Below are positions 37,771-47,211 of a stretch of DNA of 64,000 nt, piece by piece; the stretch's first letter is position 1, and every line of letters begins with the position of its first letter. Origin of the DNA: Pseudomonadota bacterium. GTDB taxonomy: Bacteria > Pseudomonadota > Alphaproteobacteria > Acetobacterales > Acetobacteraceae. Under the pieces are notes generated by a model. The model was not told where the DNA came from. It made no database searches and was given only the letters and a program-made list of their open reading frames with translations. The position numbers and the translations under genes were made by a program. The DNA is taken from assembly GCA_019351895.1 (NCBI GenBank), contig JABBOH010000006.1, forward strand, positions 59,276 through 123,275, given 5' to 3'.

Positions 37771-39615
37771 ATGACCAGCGTTGAAACGCCGCGCCCGCCG
37801 GATGGCGCCGGCGGCGGGTCGGGCGGATTGCCGACCTGGGATCTCTCAGACCTCTATGACGGGATCGAGAGTTCCGCGCTCGCCGCAGATCTGTCGGCGG
37901 CGCAGGAACGCGCGACCGACTTCCGCGCGCACTACGCCGGCACGCTGGCGGCGCTGAGCGCGTCGGAGCTCGCCGAGGCCCTGCGGCGCTACGAGGCGAT
38001 CGAGGAGATCCTCGGGCGGGTCATGTCCTTCGCCCAGCTTCTCTTCAGCGGCGACAGTTCGGATGCGACGATCGCGCGCTTCTACCAGTCCATGAGCGAG
38101 CGGGTGACGGAGATCACCACCGATCTCCTGTTCTTCACCCTGGAACTCAACCGGCTGGACGAGGCGGCGCTGGCCCCCAAACTCGCGGAGCCGGCGCTCG
38201 CGCCCTGGGCCTCCTGGCTCGCGGATCTGCGCGTCTTCAAGCCGCATCAGCTTTCCGATGAGGTCGAAAGGCTGCTTCACGAGAAGGAGGTCTCGGGCGC
38301 CAGCGCCTGGAGCAGGCTGTTCGACGAGACTATGGCGGCGCTGCGCGTTCCGGTTGGGGAGGAGCGGCTGACCGTCAGCGATGCGCTGAACCGCCTCTCG
38401 GATCGGGACCGCGCAGTGCGGGCTGCCGCCGCCCAGGGTATCAGCGCCACCCTCGCCGACAACATCCGCCTCTTCTCGCTCATCACCAACACCCTGGCGA
38501 AGGACAAGGAGACGACCGACCGCTGGCGGAACTACCCGACACCGGGCAGCTACCGCAACCGCTCGAACATGGTCGAGGACGAGGTCGTCGATGCGCTGGT
38601 CGCGGCGGTCGTTGCCGACTATCCACGGCTTTCCCATCGCTACTACAAGCTCAAGGCCGGGTGGCTCGGTCTGCCACGTCTGCAGCACTGGGATCGCAAC
38701 GCGCCGCTTCCGGCCGATATCGACCAGAAGGTGCCCTGGGGCGAGGCGCGGTCGCGCGTGCTCTCAGCCTACGGGGCTTTCAGCCCCGTTCTAGCCGATA
38801 TCGGACAGCGCTTCTTCGACCGGCCCTGGATTGACGCCGGCCTGCGGCCGGGCAAATCGGGGGGCGCCTTCGCCCATCCGACCGTGCCTTCGGTGCACCC
38901 TTATATTCTATTGAACTACCATGGCCGGACGCGGGACGTGATGACGCTCGCCCATGAGCTAGGCCACGGCGTCCATCAGGTGCTGGCGGGCGAGGCGCAA
39001 GGCTATCTCCGCTCCGGCACGCCGCTCACCCTGGCGGAGACCGCGAGCGTATTCGGCGAGATGCTCACCTTCCGCGCGATCCTCGACGCCGAGACGGATC
39101 CGCGCCGCCGGCGGCTGATGCTGGCCGGCAAGGTCGAGGACATGCTGAATACCGTGGTGCGGCAGATCGCCTTCTACCGCTTCGAGGCGCGGGTCCATGC
39201 CGAGCGCCGGGGCGGGGAGCTTCTGCCGGAACGCCTGGGCCAGATCTGGCTTGAGGTGCAGACGGAGAGCCTGGGGCCGGCCTTCGAGTTCACATCTGAC
39301 TATGCCGCGTATTGGGCCTACATCCCGCACTTCATTCATTCGCCGTTTTATGTGTATGCCTATGCCTTCGGAGATTGCCTGGTGAACGCGCTCTATGCCG
39401 AGTTCCGTCACGGGCATCCTCGGTTCCAGGAGAAATACCTCGACATGCTGCGCGCAGGCGGCACCAAACGCCACAAGGAGTTGCTCGCCCCGTTCGGGCT
39501 CGATGCGGCCGACCCCGCCTTCTGGGCGCGCGGCCTCGACATCATCGCGGGCTTCATCGACGAACTGGAAGCGGCAGACGCATCGCCACCCGGCCTTTTG
39601 CCGGCTGGGGGCTGA
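37771..39615 (+). CDS. pepF: M3-family oligoendopeptidase F
   Basis: A 614-residue zinc metallopeptidase that cuts peptides of roughly 5-20 residues in the cytosol. The zinc site is TLAHELGHGVHQVL (about residues 390-403), with the third ligand Glu in LAETASVFGEML. PHFIHSPFYVYAYAFG near residue 525 is a conserved substrate-side segment. Length is typical of the pepF/M3 clade. There is no signal peptide. It follows rpfF by 96 nt on the same strand, with its own ribosome site (GAGGAG); no functional link is evident. Confidence 0.94.
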   Translation: MTSVETPRPPDGAGGGSGGLPTWDLSDLYDGIESSALAADLSAAQERATDFRAHYAGTLAALSASELAEALRRYEAIEEILGRVMSFAQLLFSGDSSDATIARFYQSMSERVTEITTDLLFFTLELNRLDEAALAPKLAEPALAPWASWLADLRVFKPHQLSDEVERLLHEKEVSGASAWSRLFDETMAALRVPVGEERLTVSDALNRLSDRDRAVRAAAAQGISATLADNIRLFSLITNTLAKDKETTDRWRNYPTPGSYRNRSNMVEDEVVDALVAAVVADYPRLSHRYYKLKAGWLGLPRLQHWDRNAPLPADIDQKVPWGEARSRVLSAYGAFSPVLADIGQRFFDRPWIDAGLRPGKSGGAFAHPTVPSVHPYILLNYHGRTRDVMTLAHELGHGVHQVLAGEAQGYLRSGTPLTLAETASVFGEMLTFRAILDAETDPRRRRLMLAGKVEDMLNTVVRQIAFYRFEARVHAERRGGELLPERLGQIWLEVQTESLGPAFEFTSDYAAYWAYIPHFIHSPFYVYAYAFGDCLVNALYAEFRHGHPRFQEKYLDMLRAGGTKRHKELLAPFGLDAADPAFWARGLDIIAGFIDELEAADASPPGLLPAGG

Positions 39616-39620
39616 TCACG

Positions 39621-40982
39621 ATGGCGGATAAGGTTGAGGGCCGTCAGGCGACGCTGTTCGGCAGCGTGCGGCGTTTCGCGCGCACGTCCGGCGCCGTCGG
39701 CGGCATTGCCGCGCGTGTGGCGGGAGAGCGGGTATTCGGCATCAAGACGGACCGCGCCTCCCATGCCGAGGATCTGAAGCAGGTGCTAGGCGGCCTCAAA
39801 GGGCCGCTGATGAAGGTCGCGCAGATCCTCACGACGATCCCGGATGCCCTGCCGCCCGAATACGCAGCCGAGCTTTCCGAACTGCAGGCCAACGCGCCGC
39901 CAATGGGCTGGCCCTTCGTGCGCCGCCGCATGGCGGGGGAACTTGGGCCCGATTGGCAGTCGCGGTTCCAGAGCTTCGGCCAGGATGCGGCGGCGGCGGC
40001 GAGCCTTGGGCAGGTCCATAAGGCGGTCATGCACAACGGGCAGGTCGTCGCCTGCAAGCTCCAGTATCCGGATATGCCGAGCACGGTGGAGGCGGATCTC
40101 CGGCAGCTCAAGATCGCGATGGCGATCTATCACCGCATGGACAACGCCATTCAGAACGACGAGATCTACAAGGAGCTGTCGGAGCGCCTGCGGGAGGAAC
40201 TCGACTACCTGCGTGAGGCCGCGCAGATGCGACTCTATGGTGCGATGCTCGAGGATGTGGCGGACGTTCACGTCCCGCTGCCGATTGATGAACTGACGAC
40301 GCCCCGGCTGCTGACGATGACCTGGCTCGAGGGTGGTCCGCTCCAGCGCTGGATCGACAGCGACCCGCCGCTCGAGGCGCGCAACCGGGTGGCCGAAGCG
40401 CTGTTCCGCGCCTGGTACGTGCCGTTCTACCGCTACGGCGTCATCCACGGCGACCCGCATCTCGGCAACTACCAGGTCCGTCCGGACGGCGCGGTGAACC
40501 TGCTCGATTTCGGGGCCATCCGCGTCTTCCCGGCAAAATTCGCGCGTGGCGTGATCGACCTGTTCGAGGCTATCCGCGACCATGACGATGAGAAGGCGGC
40601 GCAAGCCTACAGCAACTGGGGGTTCGGCGACATCACCCCGACCAAGGTGACGGTGCTGAATGGCTGGGCGCGGTTCCTCTACGAGCCGCTGCTCGATGAC
40701 CGGGTCCGCCGCATCCAGGAGAACGAGGACGGCCAATACGGACGGACCGTCGCCGAGGGCGTCCATTCCGGGCTGCAAAGCATTGGGGGCGTGCGTCCGC
40801 CGCGGGAATTCGTGCTGATGGATCGCTCGGCAGTTGGCCTCGGCAGTGTCTTCCTGCGTCTGAAGGCAGAGCTTAACTGGTCGCGCCTCTATCATGAGGT
40901 GACCGCCGATTTCGATGAGGCGACGGTCGCGCGGCGTCAGTCGGACGCTCTGGCGGCTGCGGGTGTGCCGCCGCCCAAATAG
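39621..40982 (+). CDS. AarF/UbiB/ABC1-family atypical kinase
   Basis: A 453-residue protein of the UbiB-like kinase superfamily. The characteristic N-terminal element reads GPLMKVAQILTTIPDALP, a variant of the KxGQ motif with Val-Ala in the middle. The Ala-rich nucleotide loop is AAAASLGQVHKAVM, the lysine is in VACKLQYP, the catalytic loop is YGVIHGDPHLGNYQV and the metal site is NLLDFGAIR. Members are linked to isoprenoid lipid (ubiquinone) metabolism. This clade is the shorter alphaproteobacterial form, distinct from UbiB, and its substrate is unknown. ATG 39621 starts 5 nt after pepF, so they are probably co-transcribed. Confidence 0.88.
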   Translation: MADKVEGRQATLFGSVRRFARTSGAVGGIAARVAGERVFGIKTDRASHAEDLKQVLGGLKGPLMKVAQILTTIPDALPPEYAAELSELQANAPPMGWPFVRRRMAGELGPDWQSRFQSFGQDAAAAASLGQVHKAVMHNGQVVACKLQYPDMPSTVEADLRQLKIAMAIYHRMDNAIQNDEIYKELSERLREELDYLREAAQMRLYGAMLEDVADVHVPLPIDELTTPRLLTMTWLEGGPLQRWIDSDPPLEARNRVAEALFRAWYVPFYRYGVIHGDPHLGNYQVRPDGAVNLLDFGAIRVFPAKFARGVIDLFEAIRDHDDEKAAQAYSNWGFGDITPTKVTVLNGWARFLYEPLLDDRVRRIQENEDGQYGRTVAEGVHSGLQSIGGVRPPREFVLMDRSAVGLGSVFLRLKAELNWSRLYHEVTADFDEATVARRQSDALAAAGVPPPK

Positions 40983-41055
40983 GGCCCGGATTGCATTCCG
41001 GTAATCTGGCTTGGTAGGAGGGGCTGTCCCGACAAGGGCGAGCCCGGAGGAAACC

Positions 41056-41280
41056 ATGCCAACTGCGCCGCGTCCACGCGCCACTTACTGGCGGCTACTG
41101 CTCATCATCCCGGTTCTGGCCGTGCTCTGGGTGCCTGCTTTCAATCGAGCCGGTCCTGCGCTCTGGGGCTTTCCGTTCTTCTACTGGTATCAGATGCTCT
41201 GGGTCATCCTTTGCTCGGTGGTGGCTGCGGGCGTCTTCCTGCTCGAGGAACGCCGCCATCCGACGCGGGATGACGCGTAA
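41056..41280 (+). CDS. DUF3311 small membrane protein
   Basis: A 74-residue protein with two transmembrane helices (about 12-30 and 42-60). The first ends in LWVPAFNR and the second is in FPFFYWYQMLWVILC, both marks of DUF3311. GGAGG precedes ATG 41056. Its stop overlaps the start of the symporter gene by 1 nt. This pairing is standard: DUF3311 acts as, or is presumed to be, an accessory subunit of the neighbouring SSS-family permease. Confidence 0.9.
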   Translation: MPTAPRPRATYWRLLLIIPVLAVLWVPAFNRAGPALWGFPFFYWYQMLWVILCSVVAAGVFLLEERRHPTRDDA

Positions 41281-42836
41281 TGGCGCCGCTCGCTCTGCAG
41301 CCTGTGGCGCTCGCCGTCTTTCTCGTTTTATTTGTATTCGTAACGGTTTTGGGTTTCATGGGTGCCCGGTGGCGGCGCGGCGATCGGGACACGCTGCATG
41401 AATGGGGGCTGGGCGGCCAGCGCTTCGGCACGCTGATTTCCTGGTTCCTGCTGGGCGGCGATCTCTATACCGCCTACACCTTCGTCGCCGTGCCCGCGCT
41501 TGTCTTCGGCGCGGGGGCCATCGGCTTCTTCGCCGTTCCCTATACCATCATCATCTATCCGATCCTGTTCACGGTGTTTCCCCGGCTTTGGCGCATCTGC
41601 AAGCGGCATGGCTATCTGACCGCGCCGGAATTCGTCCGCGGCCGCTTCGACAGCCCGGCGCTGTCGCTCGCTGTCGCCGTCACCGGAATTCTGGCGACCA
41701 TGCCCTATATCGCGCTGCAGCTCGTCGGCATGCAGGTGGTCATCGCCGCCCTCGGGATCGAGGGCTCCGGCATCTGGGCCGACGCGCCGCTGTTCGTGGC
41801 CTTCCTCGTCCTGGCTGCCTTCACCTATACAAGCGGGCTCCGCGCGCCGGCGATCATCGCTGTCGTGAAGGACCTTCTCATCTATGCGACGGTCATCGCG
41901 GCCGCGATCGTCATCCCGATGCATCTTGGTGGCTGGGGCAAGATCTTCGCATCCGTGCCGGCCGCCAAGCTGACGCTACCGGTGCCGGGGGCCCATACCC
42001 TCGGAAGCTACGGCGCCTATGCAACGCTCGCTCTCGGCTCGGCGCTGGCGCTCTTTCTCTATCCTCATTCCATGACGGGCATCCTCGCCGCCAGCGGCAG
42101 CCGGGTGCTCAAGCGGAACGCCGCGCTGCTTCCGATCTACTCGCTGATGCTCGGCGTGCTGGCTCTCATGGGGTTCATGGCGCTCGCCGAGGGCGTATCG
42201 AAGATGCCGCAGTTCGCAGCCGGTTTCGCTCAGTACAAGGGTAACTTCGCGGTCCCGGCTTTGCTGCTCGCCGCCTTCCCGGGCTGGTTCGCGGGCGTGG
42301 CTTTCGCCGCGATCGCCATCGGCGCGCTCGTCCCTGCCTCCATCATGTCGATCGCGACCGCAAACATCTTCACGCGCGACATCTACCGGGCGTTCCTCAA
42401 GCCCCAGGCGACGGACGCGCAGGAATCCGGCATGGCCAAGCTCGTCTCGCTGCTCGTCAAGCTCGGGGCGCTGATGTTCATCCTGGTGCTGCCTGCCTCG
42501 ACCGCGATTCAGTTCCAGCTGCTCGGCGGCATCTGGATCATCCAGACGTTGCCCGCGGTCATGCTGGGGCTGTCGCGCATGCGGCTGCGTCCCGGCGCGC
42601 TGCTGGCAGGCTGGGCCTCCGGCATGGTGGTCGGCACGGCGATGGCTGCATCGACGGCATTCAAAAGCGCCATCTTCCCGCTGCATCTCGCGGGCGGCTT
42701 CATCGCCCCCGGCTATGCCGCGCTCTATGCCCTGATCGTCAACCTGATCGTCAGCCTGCTGCTTTCTGCAGTCCTCAACGCCTTGCGCAAGCCGTCAAGG
42801 AGGATGCTCGATCCCGCAGCTCGCTTTGAATTCTGA
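41280..42836 (+). CDS. sodium:solute symporter family permease (MctP-like monocarboxylate transporter)
   Basis: A 518-residue inner-membrane transporter with about 13 helices. SSS-family marks include GGQRFGTLISWFLLGGDLYT near residue 45, GRFDSPALSLAV, and the central AIGALVPASIMSIATANIFTR. The DUF3311 partner and sequence style match MctP of Rhizobium, which imports lactate, pyruvate, propionate and alanine. Substrate is inferred from this resemblance. No regulator such as MctRS is next to it. Confidence 0.87.
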   Translation: MAPLALQPVALAVFLVLFVFVTVLGFMGARWRRGDRDTLHEWGLGGQRFGTLISWFLLGGDLYTAYTFVAVPALVFGAGAIGFFAVPYTIIIYPILFTVFPRLWRICKRHGYLTAPEFVRGRFDSPALSLAVAVTGILATMPYIALQLVGMQVVIAALGIEGSGIWADAPLFVAFLVLAAFTYTSGLRAPAIIAVVKDLLIYATVIAAAIVIPMHLGGWGKIFASVPAAKLTLPVPGAHTLGSYGAYATLALGSALALFLYPHSMTGILAASGSRVLKRNAALLPIYSLMLGVLALMGFMALAEGVSKMPQFAAGFAQYKGNFAVPALLLAAFPGWFAGVAFAAIAIGALVPASIMSIATANIFTRDIYRAFLKPQATDAQESGMAKLVSLLVKLGALMFILVLPASTAIQFQLLGGIWIIQTLPAVMLGLSRMRLRPGALLAGWASGMVVGTAMAASTAFKSAIFPLHLAGGFIAPGYAALYALIVNLIVSLLLSAVLNALRKPSRRMLDPAARFEF

Positions 42837-42927
42837 GGCGCGCCGGCCGCTTTCGCCATTGCAGGGGGTTCCCTTCAGGATAGTCGTCCCGATCTTTCCA
42901 GCACAGGGAACAAGAACAGGATGACCG

Positions 42928-44163
42928 ATGGCGCCCGAGGACAGCCCGACCCGCCGCGTCATTTGGCCGCTCCAGGCGCTCAACTTCTTCATGGCCGACC
43001 TCCAGGCGGGGGTCGGTCCGTTCCTTGGAGTTTTTCTGCTCGCTCATCATTGGAATAGCGGTCCGATCGGGACCGTGATGACCTTGGGCGGCGTCGCCGG
43101 GATGGTAATGACCGCGCCTTTCGGAGCCATGGTGGACGCCACAACACGGAAGCGAACCTTCGTGGTCATTCCTGGCATCTGCGCGGTGCTGGCGGCTCTG
43201 CTGATCCTGCTGTCGCAGGGCTTCTGGGTGGTCACACTCTCGCAGGTGGCGACCGCCGTAGCCGGTGCGGCGATTGGCCCAGCCGTCGCGGGCATGACGC
43301 TCGGCATCGCCCGGCAGGCCGGCTTTCCACGCCAGAATGGCCGCAACCAAGCGTACAACCACGCGGGCAATATGGTCGGCGCCGGACTTTCCGGCATCTT
43401 GGGCTGGCAGTTCGGCTTCGATGCGGTGCTGTGGCTGGCGGCTGCCTTTGGCGTCCTCTCCATCACCTCGGTGCTTCTGGTGCCCGCCGATGCGATCGAC
43501 AACCGCGCCGCGCGCGGCATGAAGGAGGATGGAGACGCGAACGAGCGCGCGAGCGGGATGCGTGTCCTTCTGCAGACGAAGCCGCTCCTGATCCTGGCCG
43601 GCTCACTCGCCTGCTTCCACCTTGGCAACGGCGCGATGTTGCCGCTGTTCAGTATGGCGGTCGTGGCGAACCATCACGTCGGCGCACCGCTGATCATCGT
43701 CGCCGAAACGATCGTCGTCGCGCAGGCCGTCATGATCGTCGTATCGATCTGGGCCACGCAAACCGCGCAGACGCGCGGCTATTGGATCATCATGCTGATC
43801 ACCTTCATCGCGCTGCCGATCCGCGGCCTCATCGCAAGCGTGATGATGACGCCGGATGGCGTCTATCCAGTGGAAATACTCGATGGAATCGGCGCTGGTT
43901 TGCAGAGCGTGGCGGTGCCGGGGATCGTGGCGCGCGTTCTCGCCGGAACGGGCCGCGTCAATGTCGGGCAGGGTGCGGTGATGACGATACAGGGCCTTGG
44001 GGCGTCTCTAAGCCCTGCTCTGGGCGGATGGATCGCGCAAAGCTTGAGCTATCACGCGATGTTCGTCATCCTGGGATGCTTTCCGCTCGTTTCGATGGCG
44101 CTCTGGATCGGCTTCCGGCGCCTTCTGAGGGAGGCATGCGACGGTCCTGGCCGCGCGATCTAG
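42928..44163 (+). CDS. major facilitator superfamily transporter
   Basis: A 411-residue, 12-helix MFS protein. The loop 2-3 region carries GAMVDATTRKR, a form of the family A motif (GxxxDxxxRR). A hydrophilic central loop (about residues 190-210, DAIDNRAARGMKEDGDANER) divides the two halves. The N-terminal NFFMADLQAGVGPFLGVFLL and mid-region HAGNMVGAGLSGILGW suggest the MFS_1 group often annotated as drug or metabolite exporters. The substrate is unknown. AGGA precedes ATG 42928, and a strong terminator follows at 44172-44212. Confidence 0.88.
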   Translation: MAPEDSPTRRVIWPLQALNFFMADLQAGVGPFLGVFLLAHHWNSGPIGTVMTLGGVAGMVMTAPFGAMVDATTRKRTFVVIPGICAVLAALLILLSQGFWVVTLSQVATAVAGAAIGPAVAGMTLGIARQAGFPRQNGRNQAYNHAGNMVGAGLSGILGWQFGFDAVLWLAAAFGVLSITSVLLVPADAIDNRAARGMKEDGDANERASGMRVLLQTKPLLILAGSLACFHLGNGAMLPLFSMAVVANHHVGAPLIIVAETIVVAQAVMIVVSIWATQTAQTRGYWIIMLITFIALPIRGLIASVMMTPDGVYPVEILDGIGAGLQSVAVPGIVARVLAGTGRVNVGQGAVMTIQGLGASLSPALGGWIAQSLSYHAMFVILGCFPLVSMALWIGFRRLLREACDGPGRAI

Positions 44164-44171
44164 TCAGAAGC

Positions 44172-44212
44172 ACCCAGGATGCGGACGGCATTGCCGCGTC
44201 CGCATCCTGGGT
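44172..44212. terminator. strong bidirectional hairpin terminator
   Basis: A perfect 15-bp stem (44172-44186, ACCCAGGATGCGGAC, with 44198-44212) encloses an 11-nt loop that can itself pair GGC/GCC. It lies exactly between the converging MFS (stop 44163) and lipoprotein (stop 44224) genes. There is no T-run, but the stem length makes termination or end protection likely for both. Confidence 0.75.
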
Positions 44213-44223
44213 CCTGCCCGAAG

Positions 44224-44466
44224 TTAGCCGCCGGCGGAGCCGCCGCTCCCGCTACCACCGCTGCTGGGGGCGGTCGGCGAAGCGCCGGAGCTGTTTGTTC
44301 CAGGCACGGTGCCCGTAACCGGGTTGGTCGGTGCCGAGGACGCCGGTGACGAAGCCGCAGGCGAAGTCATGGCCGGTTCACCCGCCGTCGTTCCCGATTG
44401 CGAGCAGGCGGCGAGGCCGAAGAGAAGCCCAGCCGCAGGGATGATCAGCGAAAGTCTTCCGAGCAT
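44224..44466 (-). CDS. small Ser/Gly/Pro/Thr-rich lipoprotein
   Basis: An 80-residue predicted lipoprotein. ATG 44466 follows GAGG; a longer frame to 44529 has no site. The signal peptide ends in the lipobox FGLAAC (Cys20). The mature part is a disordered Ser-Ala-Pro-Thr-Gly run (TNPVTGTVPGTNSSG) ending in a glycine-serine tail. No fold or function is recognisable; it may be a surface spacer or a stress-induced lipoprotein. The AT-richer leader contains a possible promoter. Confidence 0.65.
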   Translation of the reverse strand: MLGRLSLIIPAAGLLFGLAACSQSGTTAGEPAMTSPAASSPASSAPTNPVTGTVPGTNSSGASPTAPSSGGSGSGGSAGG

Positions 44467-44645
44467 AGTGATCCTCACTTTTGGTTTATGTTTACGTAAC
44501 CTACTTGAGGCGGGGGCGTTTCCCGTCAACGAAGCCTGCGGCGCACGATTCCGTGACCGAATAGTGCGATCTGTTCGACAGGGCAGGGAGCGAGCAGAGG
44601 CGCGCCGCGGCGCTACCCGCGGCCTCGAAGCTGGGGTCCGAAGCC

Positions 44646-45506
44646 ATGGAACGCGTGACGGAACTCGAAAGTCTGGGCGCGATCCTGGAACAGGCGGACG
44701 CCTTCCTGTTGGACCAGTTCGGCACCCTGCATGACGGCATCGCCCTTTATGCCGGCGTGGCGGAGACGATGGCCAGGCTGCGCACTGGCGGCAAACGGCT
44801 GATCATCCTGTCCAATTCGGGCAAGCGCGCCCAACCTAGCGCGGCCCGGCTGGCGGCGATCGGTCTGCCGCCCGCGAGCTATGACGGGTTTCTGAGTTCC
44901 GGCGAAATCGTTTGGCGGCTTCTGCACGAAAGGCGCTTGCCGGCTTTAGTGGACGCGCGCCGCTGCCTCGTCCTTGCGCGCGGCGACGTGGGGGAGGCGC
45001 TGGCCGGGCTCAACCTCGACCCGACCGAGGATGTGGCGGCGGCCGACCTCATTCTCCTGCTGGGGAGCGAGGCGGACCGGATCGGGCTCGACGGCTACCG
45101 TGATCGTCTGGCGGCGGCGGCGGAGCGCGGCACGCTCTGCCTCTGTGCCAATCCCGACCGGGTGATGGTGCTGGGCGACGGTGGCCTCGCCCCCGCAGCG
45201 GGGCGCATCGCGGAGCTTTATGCCGAGATGGGCGGCCCGGTCATGTGGATCGGCAAGCCGGGGAGGGCGATCTATGACGCGGCGTTCGACATGCTCCGTC
45301 CGATGCTGAGCCGGCCGCTCGACCCTGGACGGGTCTGGGCGGTGGGCGACAGCATCGAGCATGACGTGGCGGGCGCCGCCGGGCGGGGTTGCCGGTCGCT
45401 CCTTGTCATGACCGGGATCATGGCGGGGCGGGACCGCGCGGCGGTCGCGGCCGAGTGCCTGCGCTGGAGCGCGGCGCCGGATGCCATCCTGCCGACTTTC
45501 CGCTGA
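44646..45506 (+). CDS. HAD-superfamily class IIA hydrolase (TIGR01459 type)
   Basis: A 286-residue predicted phosphatase of the NagD-like class IIA HAD group. The nucleophile motif is AFLLDQFGTLHDG (about residues 18-30), motif II is ILSNSGKRA, and the later motifs are IGKPGRAIYDAAFDML and VWAVGDSIEHDVAGAAGRG. The class IIA cap domain sits between motifs II and III. This subgroup is widespread in alphaproteobacteria with unassigned substrates. A sugar or nucleotide phosphate is plausible. Confidence 0.87.
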   Translation: MERVTELESLGAILEQADAFLLDQFGTLHDGIALYAGVAETMARLRTGGKRLIILSNSGKRAQPSAARLAAIGLPPASYDGFLSSGEIVWRLLHERRLPALVDARRCLVLARGDVGEALAGLNLDPTEDVAAADLILLLGSEADRIGLDGYRDRLAAAAERGTLCLCANPDRVMVLGDGGLAPAAGRIAELYAEMGGPVMWIGKPGRAIYDAAFDMLRPMLSRPLDPGRVWAVGDSIEHDVAGAAGRGCRSLLVMTGIMAGRDRAAVAAECLRWSAAPDAILPTFR

Positions 45507-45571
45507 TGCTGGCCGCTATTCGTAACGAACTCGATAAGAAAATCTTGCCGTTTCCGCATCAGTCGATTATC

Positions 45572-45587
45572 GATACGTAATCGTATC
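45572..45587. promoter_or_regulatory. palindrome in an AT-rich leader of the glycosyltransferase operon
   Basis: GATACG (45572-45577) and CGTATC (45582-45587) flank TAAT. They lie in an unusually AT-rich stretch (about 45520-45592) just upstream of the ribosome site AAGGAG. TATCTATAAG next to it could serve as a -10 element. The layout suggests an operator or promoter for the three-gene glycosyltransferase operon, inferred only from base composition and symmetry. Confidence 0.35.
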
Positions 45588-45609
45588 TATAAGCCAAGGA
45601 GTGGGAGCG

Positions 45610-47211
45610 GTGCCGCCTGACGTCATGCTGCCGGATGGACCGGTATTGGACTTCTGGGTTGATCGTTCATCGCTTCCGCCAGTGTCGGAGCGCGATTGGC
45701 CTGGGCTGCCTGGGCTGCCTGATCTGCCTGATCTGCGGGAAGCGGCGCTGAAGCACGAAATCGCGCGGCTCGTGCGGGAGCGGAACCGTCTGCTTGACGA
45801 GGGCCGCAACACGCCTCCCGCCGCAATCCTTCCCGGGCATCACGCGGCGGAGGATGCCCGCCGGCTGGCCGCCAAGGACCGCCTCATCCGCGCGCTTTAC
45901 GCCTCGCGGTCATGGCGGCTGGCAGCGCCGCTGCGCGCCCTCTCGGGGCTGCTCGGCCAACCGGCGGCGCCGCCGGTGGAGCGTGCGATCGCCGAGACGG
46001 ATGCCGTGAGCCGGGGCGTGGCGGCAGCCGCCGACGAACTGCGCTGCGCTGTCTCCGTGCGCCAGCGGCCGCTCGGCCGGAGCCGGGGCGAGGTCCTGGT
46101 CGTCGCTCCGCATCTCCCGCTCTTCGACAGGCAGGCCGGGGGTCTGCGTCTCGCGACGATCGTCGGGCTGATCGCGGCGATGGGCTGGACCGTCGTCTTC
46201 GCGACAGCCCTTCCCGCCGAGAACGGGCCGGGGCTGCTCGCAAGCGCCGAGGGGCAGGTCGCCTATGAGCAGGCGCTGCGGGCCGCGGGCGTCAGCCGCT
46301 TCGTCTACGGCGTGGAGGCGATCCGCGCCTTCCTCATCGAAGCGGGTGGGCAGATGCGCTACGCCTTCCTCAGCTTCCCCGACGTGGCGCTTGAGGTCAT
46401 GCCGCTCATCCGCGCCCATTGCCCCTGGGCGCGCGTGATCTTCGACACAGTCGATCTCCATTTCCTGCGCATGCAGCGTGAGGCCGATCTGCGCCGCGAC
46501 CATCGTCTGGGTCTCGCGGCGCAAACCCTACGCCAGACGGAGCTTGCCTGTCTGCGCAGCGCGGACGTGACGCTCGCCGTGTCCGACGAGGAGCGAGGGG
46601 TGCTGCTCGACCTCGCGCCTGAGGCCGTGGTGGAGACGCTGCCTTGCGTGTTCAAGGTGCCGGCGGGGCTGCCGCCCGGGCCCGAGGCGCGCGACGGTCT
46701 GCTGTTCCTCGGCGGCTTCTGGCATACCCCCAACGGCGATGCCGTGCTGTGGTTCGCGGAGCAGGTGTGGCCACGCATCCGGGCGCGGCTGCCCGGTCTC
46801 GTCTTCCGCATCGCGGGTGCCGATCCGACGCCCGAGGTCATGGCGCTTGGCCGCCTGCCCGGCATCGAGGTGCTGGGCTACGTCGCGGATCTGGCGCCGC
46901 TGTTCGACGCCGCGCGGGTGTTCGTGGCGCCTCTCCGTTATGGCGCCGGCATGAAGGGCAAGGTCGGCCAGAGCCTGATCCACGGTCTGCCGGTGGTGAC
47001 GACGCCGATCGGCGCCGAAGGCATGGCGCTGGCGGACGATGAGCATCTGCTGCTCGCGGAGACGGCGGAGGATTTCGCCGCGGCGGTGCTGCGCCTGTGC
47101 GCGGACGACGCGCTGTGGCGGCGCTTGCAGGCGCGGGGGCGCGCCGAGATCGAGGCGACCTTGTCCACGACCGTCGTGGCGCGGCGGCTGGAGGCCTTGT
47201 TCCGTGTCTAG
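45610..47211 (+). CDS. glycosyltransferase, GT4-like C-terminal domain
   Basis: A 533-residue protein. I start at GTG 45610, 8 nt after AAGGAG; the GTG at 45601 overlaps that site. Residues 1-150 hold a Leu-Pro repeat (GLPGLPDLPDL), a charged helix and a linker (LYASRSWRLAAPLRALSGLL). The GT-B domain begins near 158 (EVLVVAPHLPLFDRQAGGLR). It has VIFDTVDLHFLRMQREADLR and a C-terminal donor half with GLLFLGGFWHTPNGDAVLWF, and YGAGMKGKVGQSLIHGLPVV. This pattern is typical of glycosyltransferases in surface-polysaccharide (rhamnan, O-chain) clusters. The stop overlaps the next gene. Confidence 0.85.
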   Translation: MPPDVMLPDGPVLDFWVDRSSLPPVSERDWPGLPGLPDLPDLREAALKHEIARLVRERNRLLDEGRNTPPAAILPGHHAAEDARRLAAKDRLIRALYASRSWRLAAPLRALSGLLGQPAAPPVERAIAETDAVSRGVAAAADELRCAVSVRQRPLGRSRGEVLVVAPHLPLFDRQAGGLRLATIVGLIAAMGWTVVFATALPAENGPGLLASAEGQVAYEQALRAAGVSRFVYGVEAIRAFLIEAGGQMRYAFLSFPDVALEVMPLIRAHCPWARVIFDTVDLHFLRMQREADLRRDHRLGLAAQTLRQTELACLRSADVTLAVSDEERGVLLDLAPEAVVETLPCVFKVPAGLPPGPEARDGLLFLGGFWHTPNGDAVLWFAEQVWPRIRARLPGLVFRIAGADPTPEVMALGRLPGIEVLGYVADLAPLFDAARVFVAPLRYGAGMKGKVGQSLIHGLPVVTTPIGAEGMALADDEHLLLAETAEDFAAAVLRLCADDALWRRLQARGRAEIEATLSTTVVARRLEALFRV

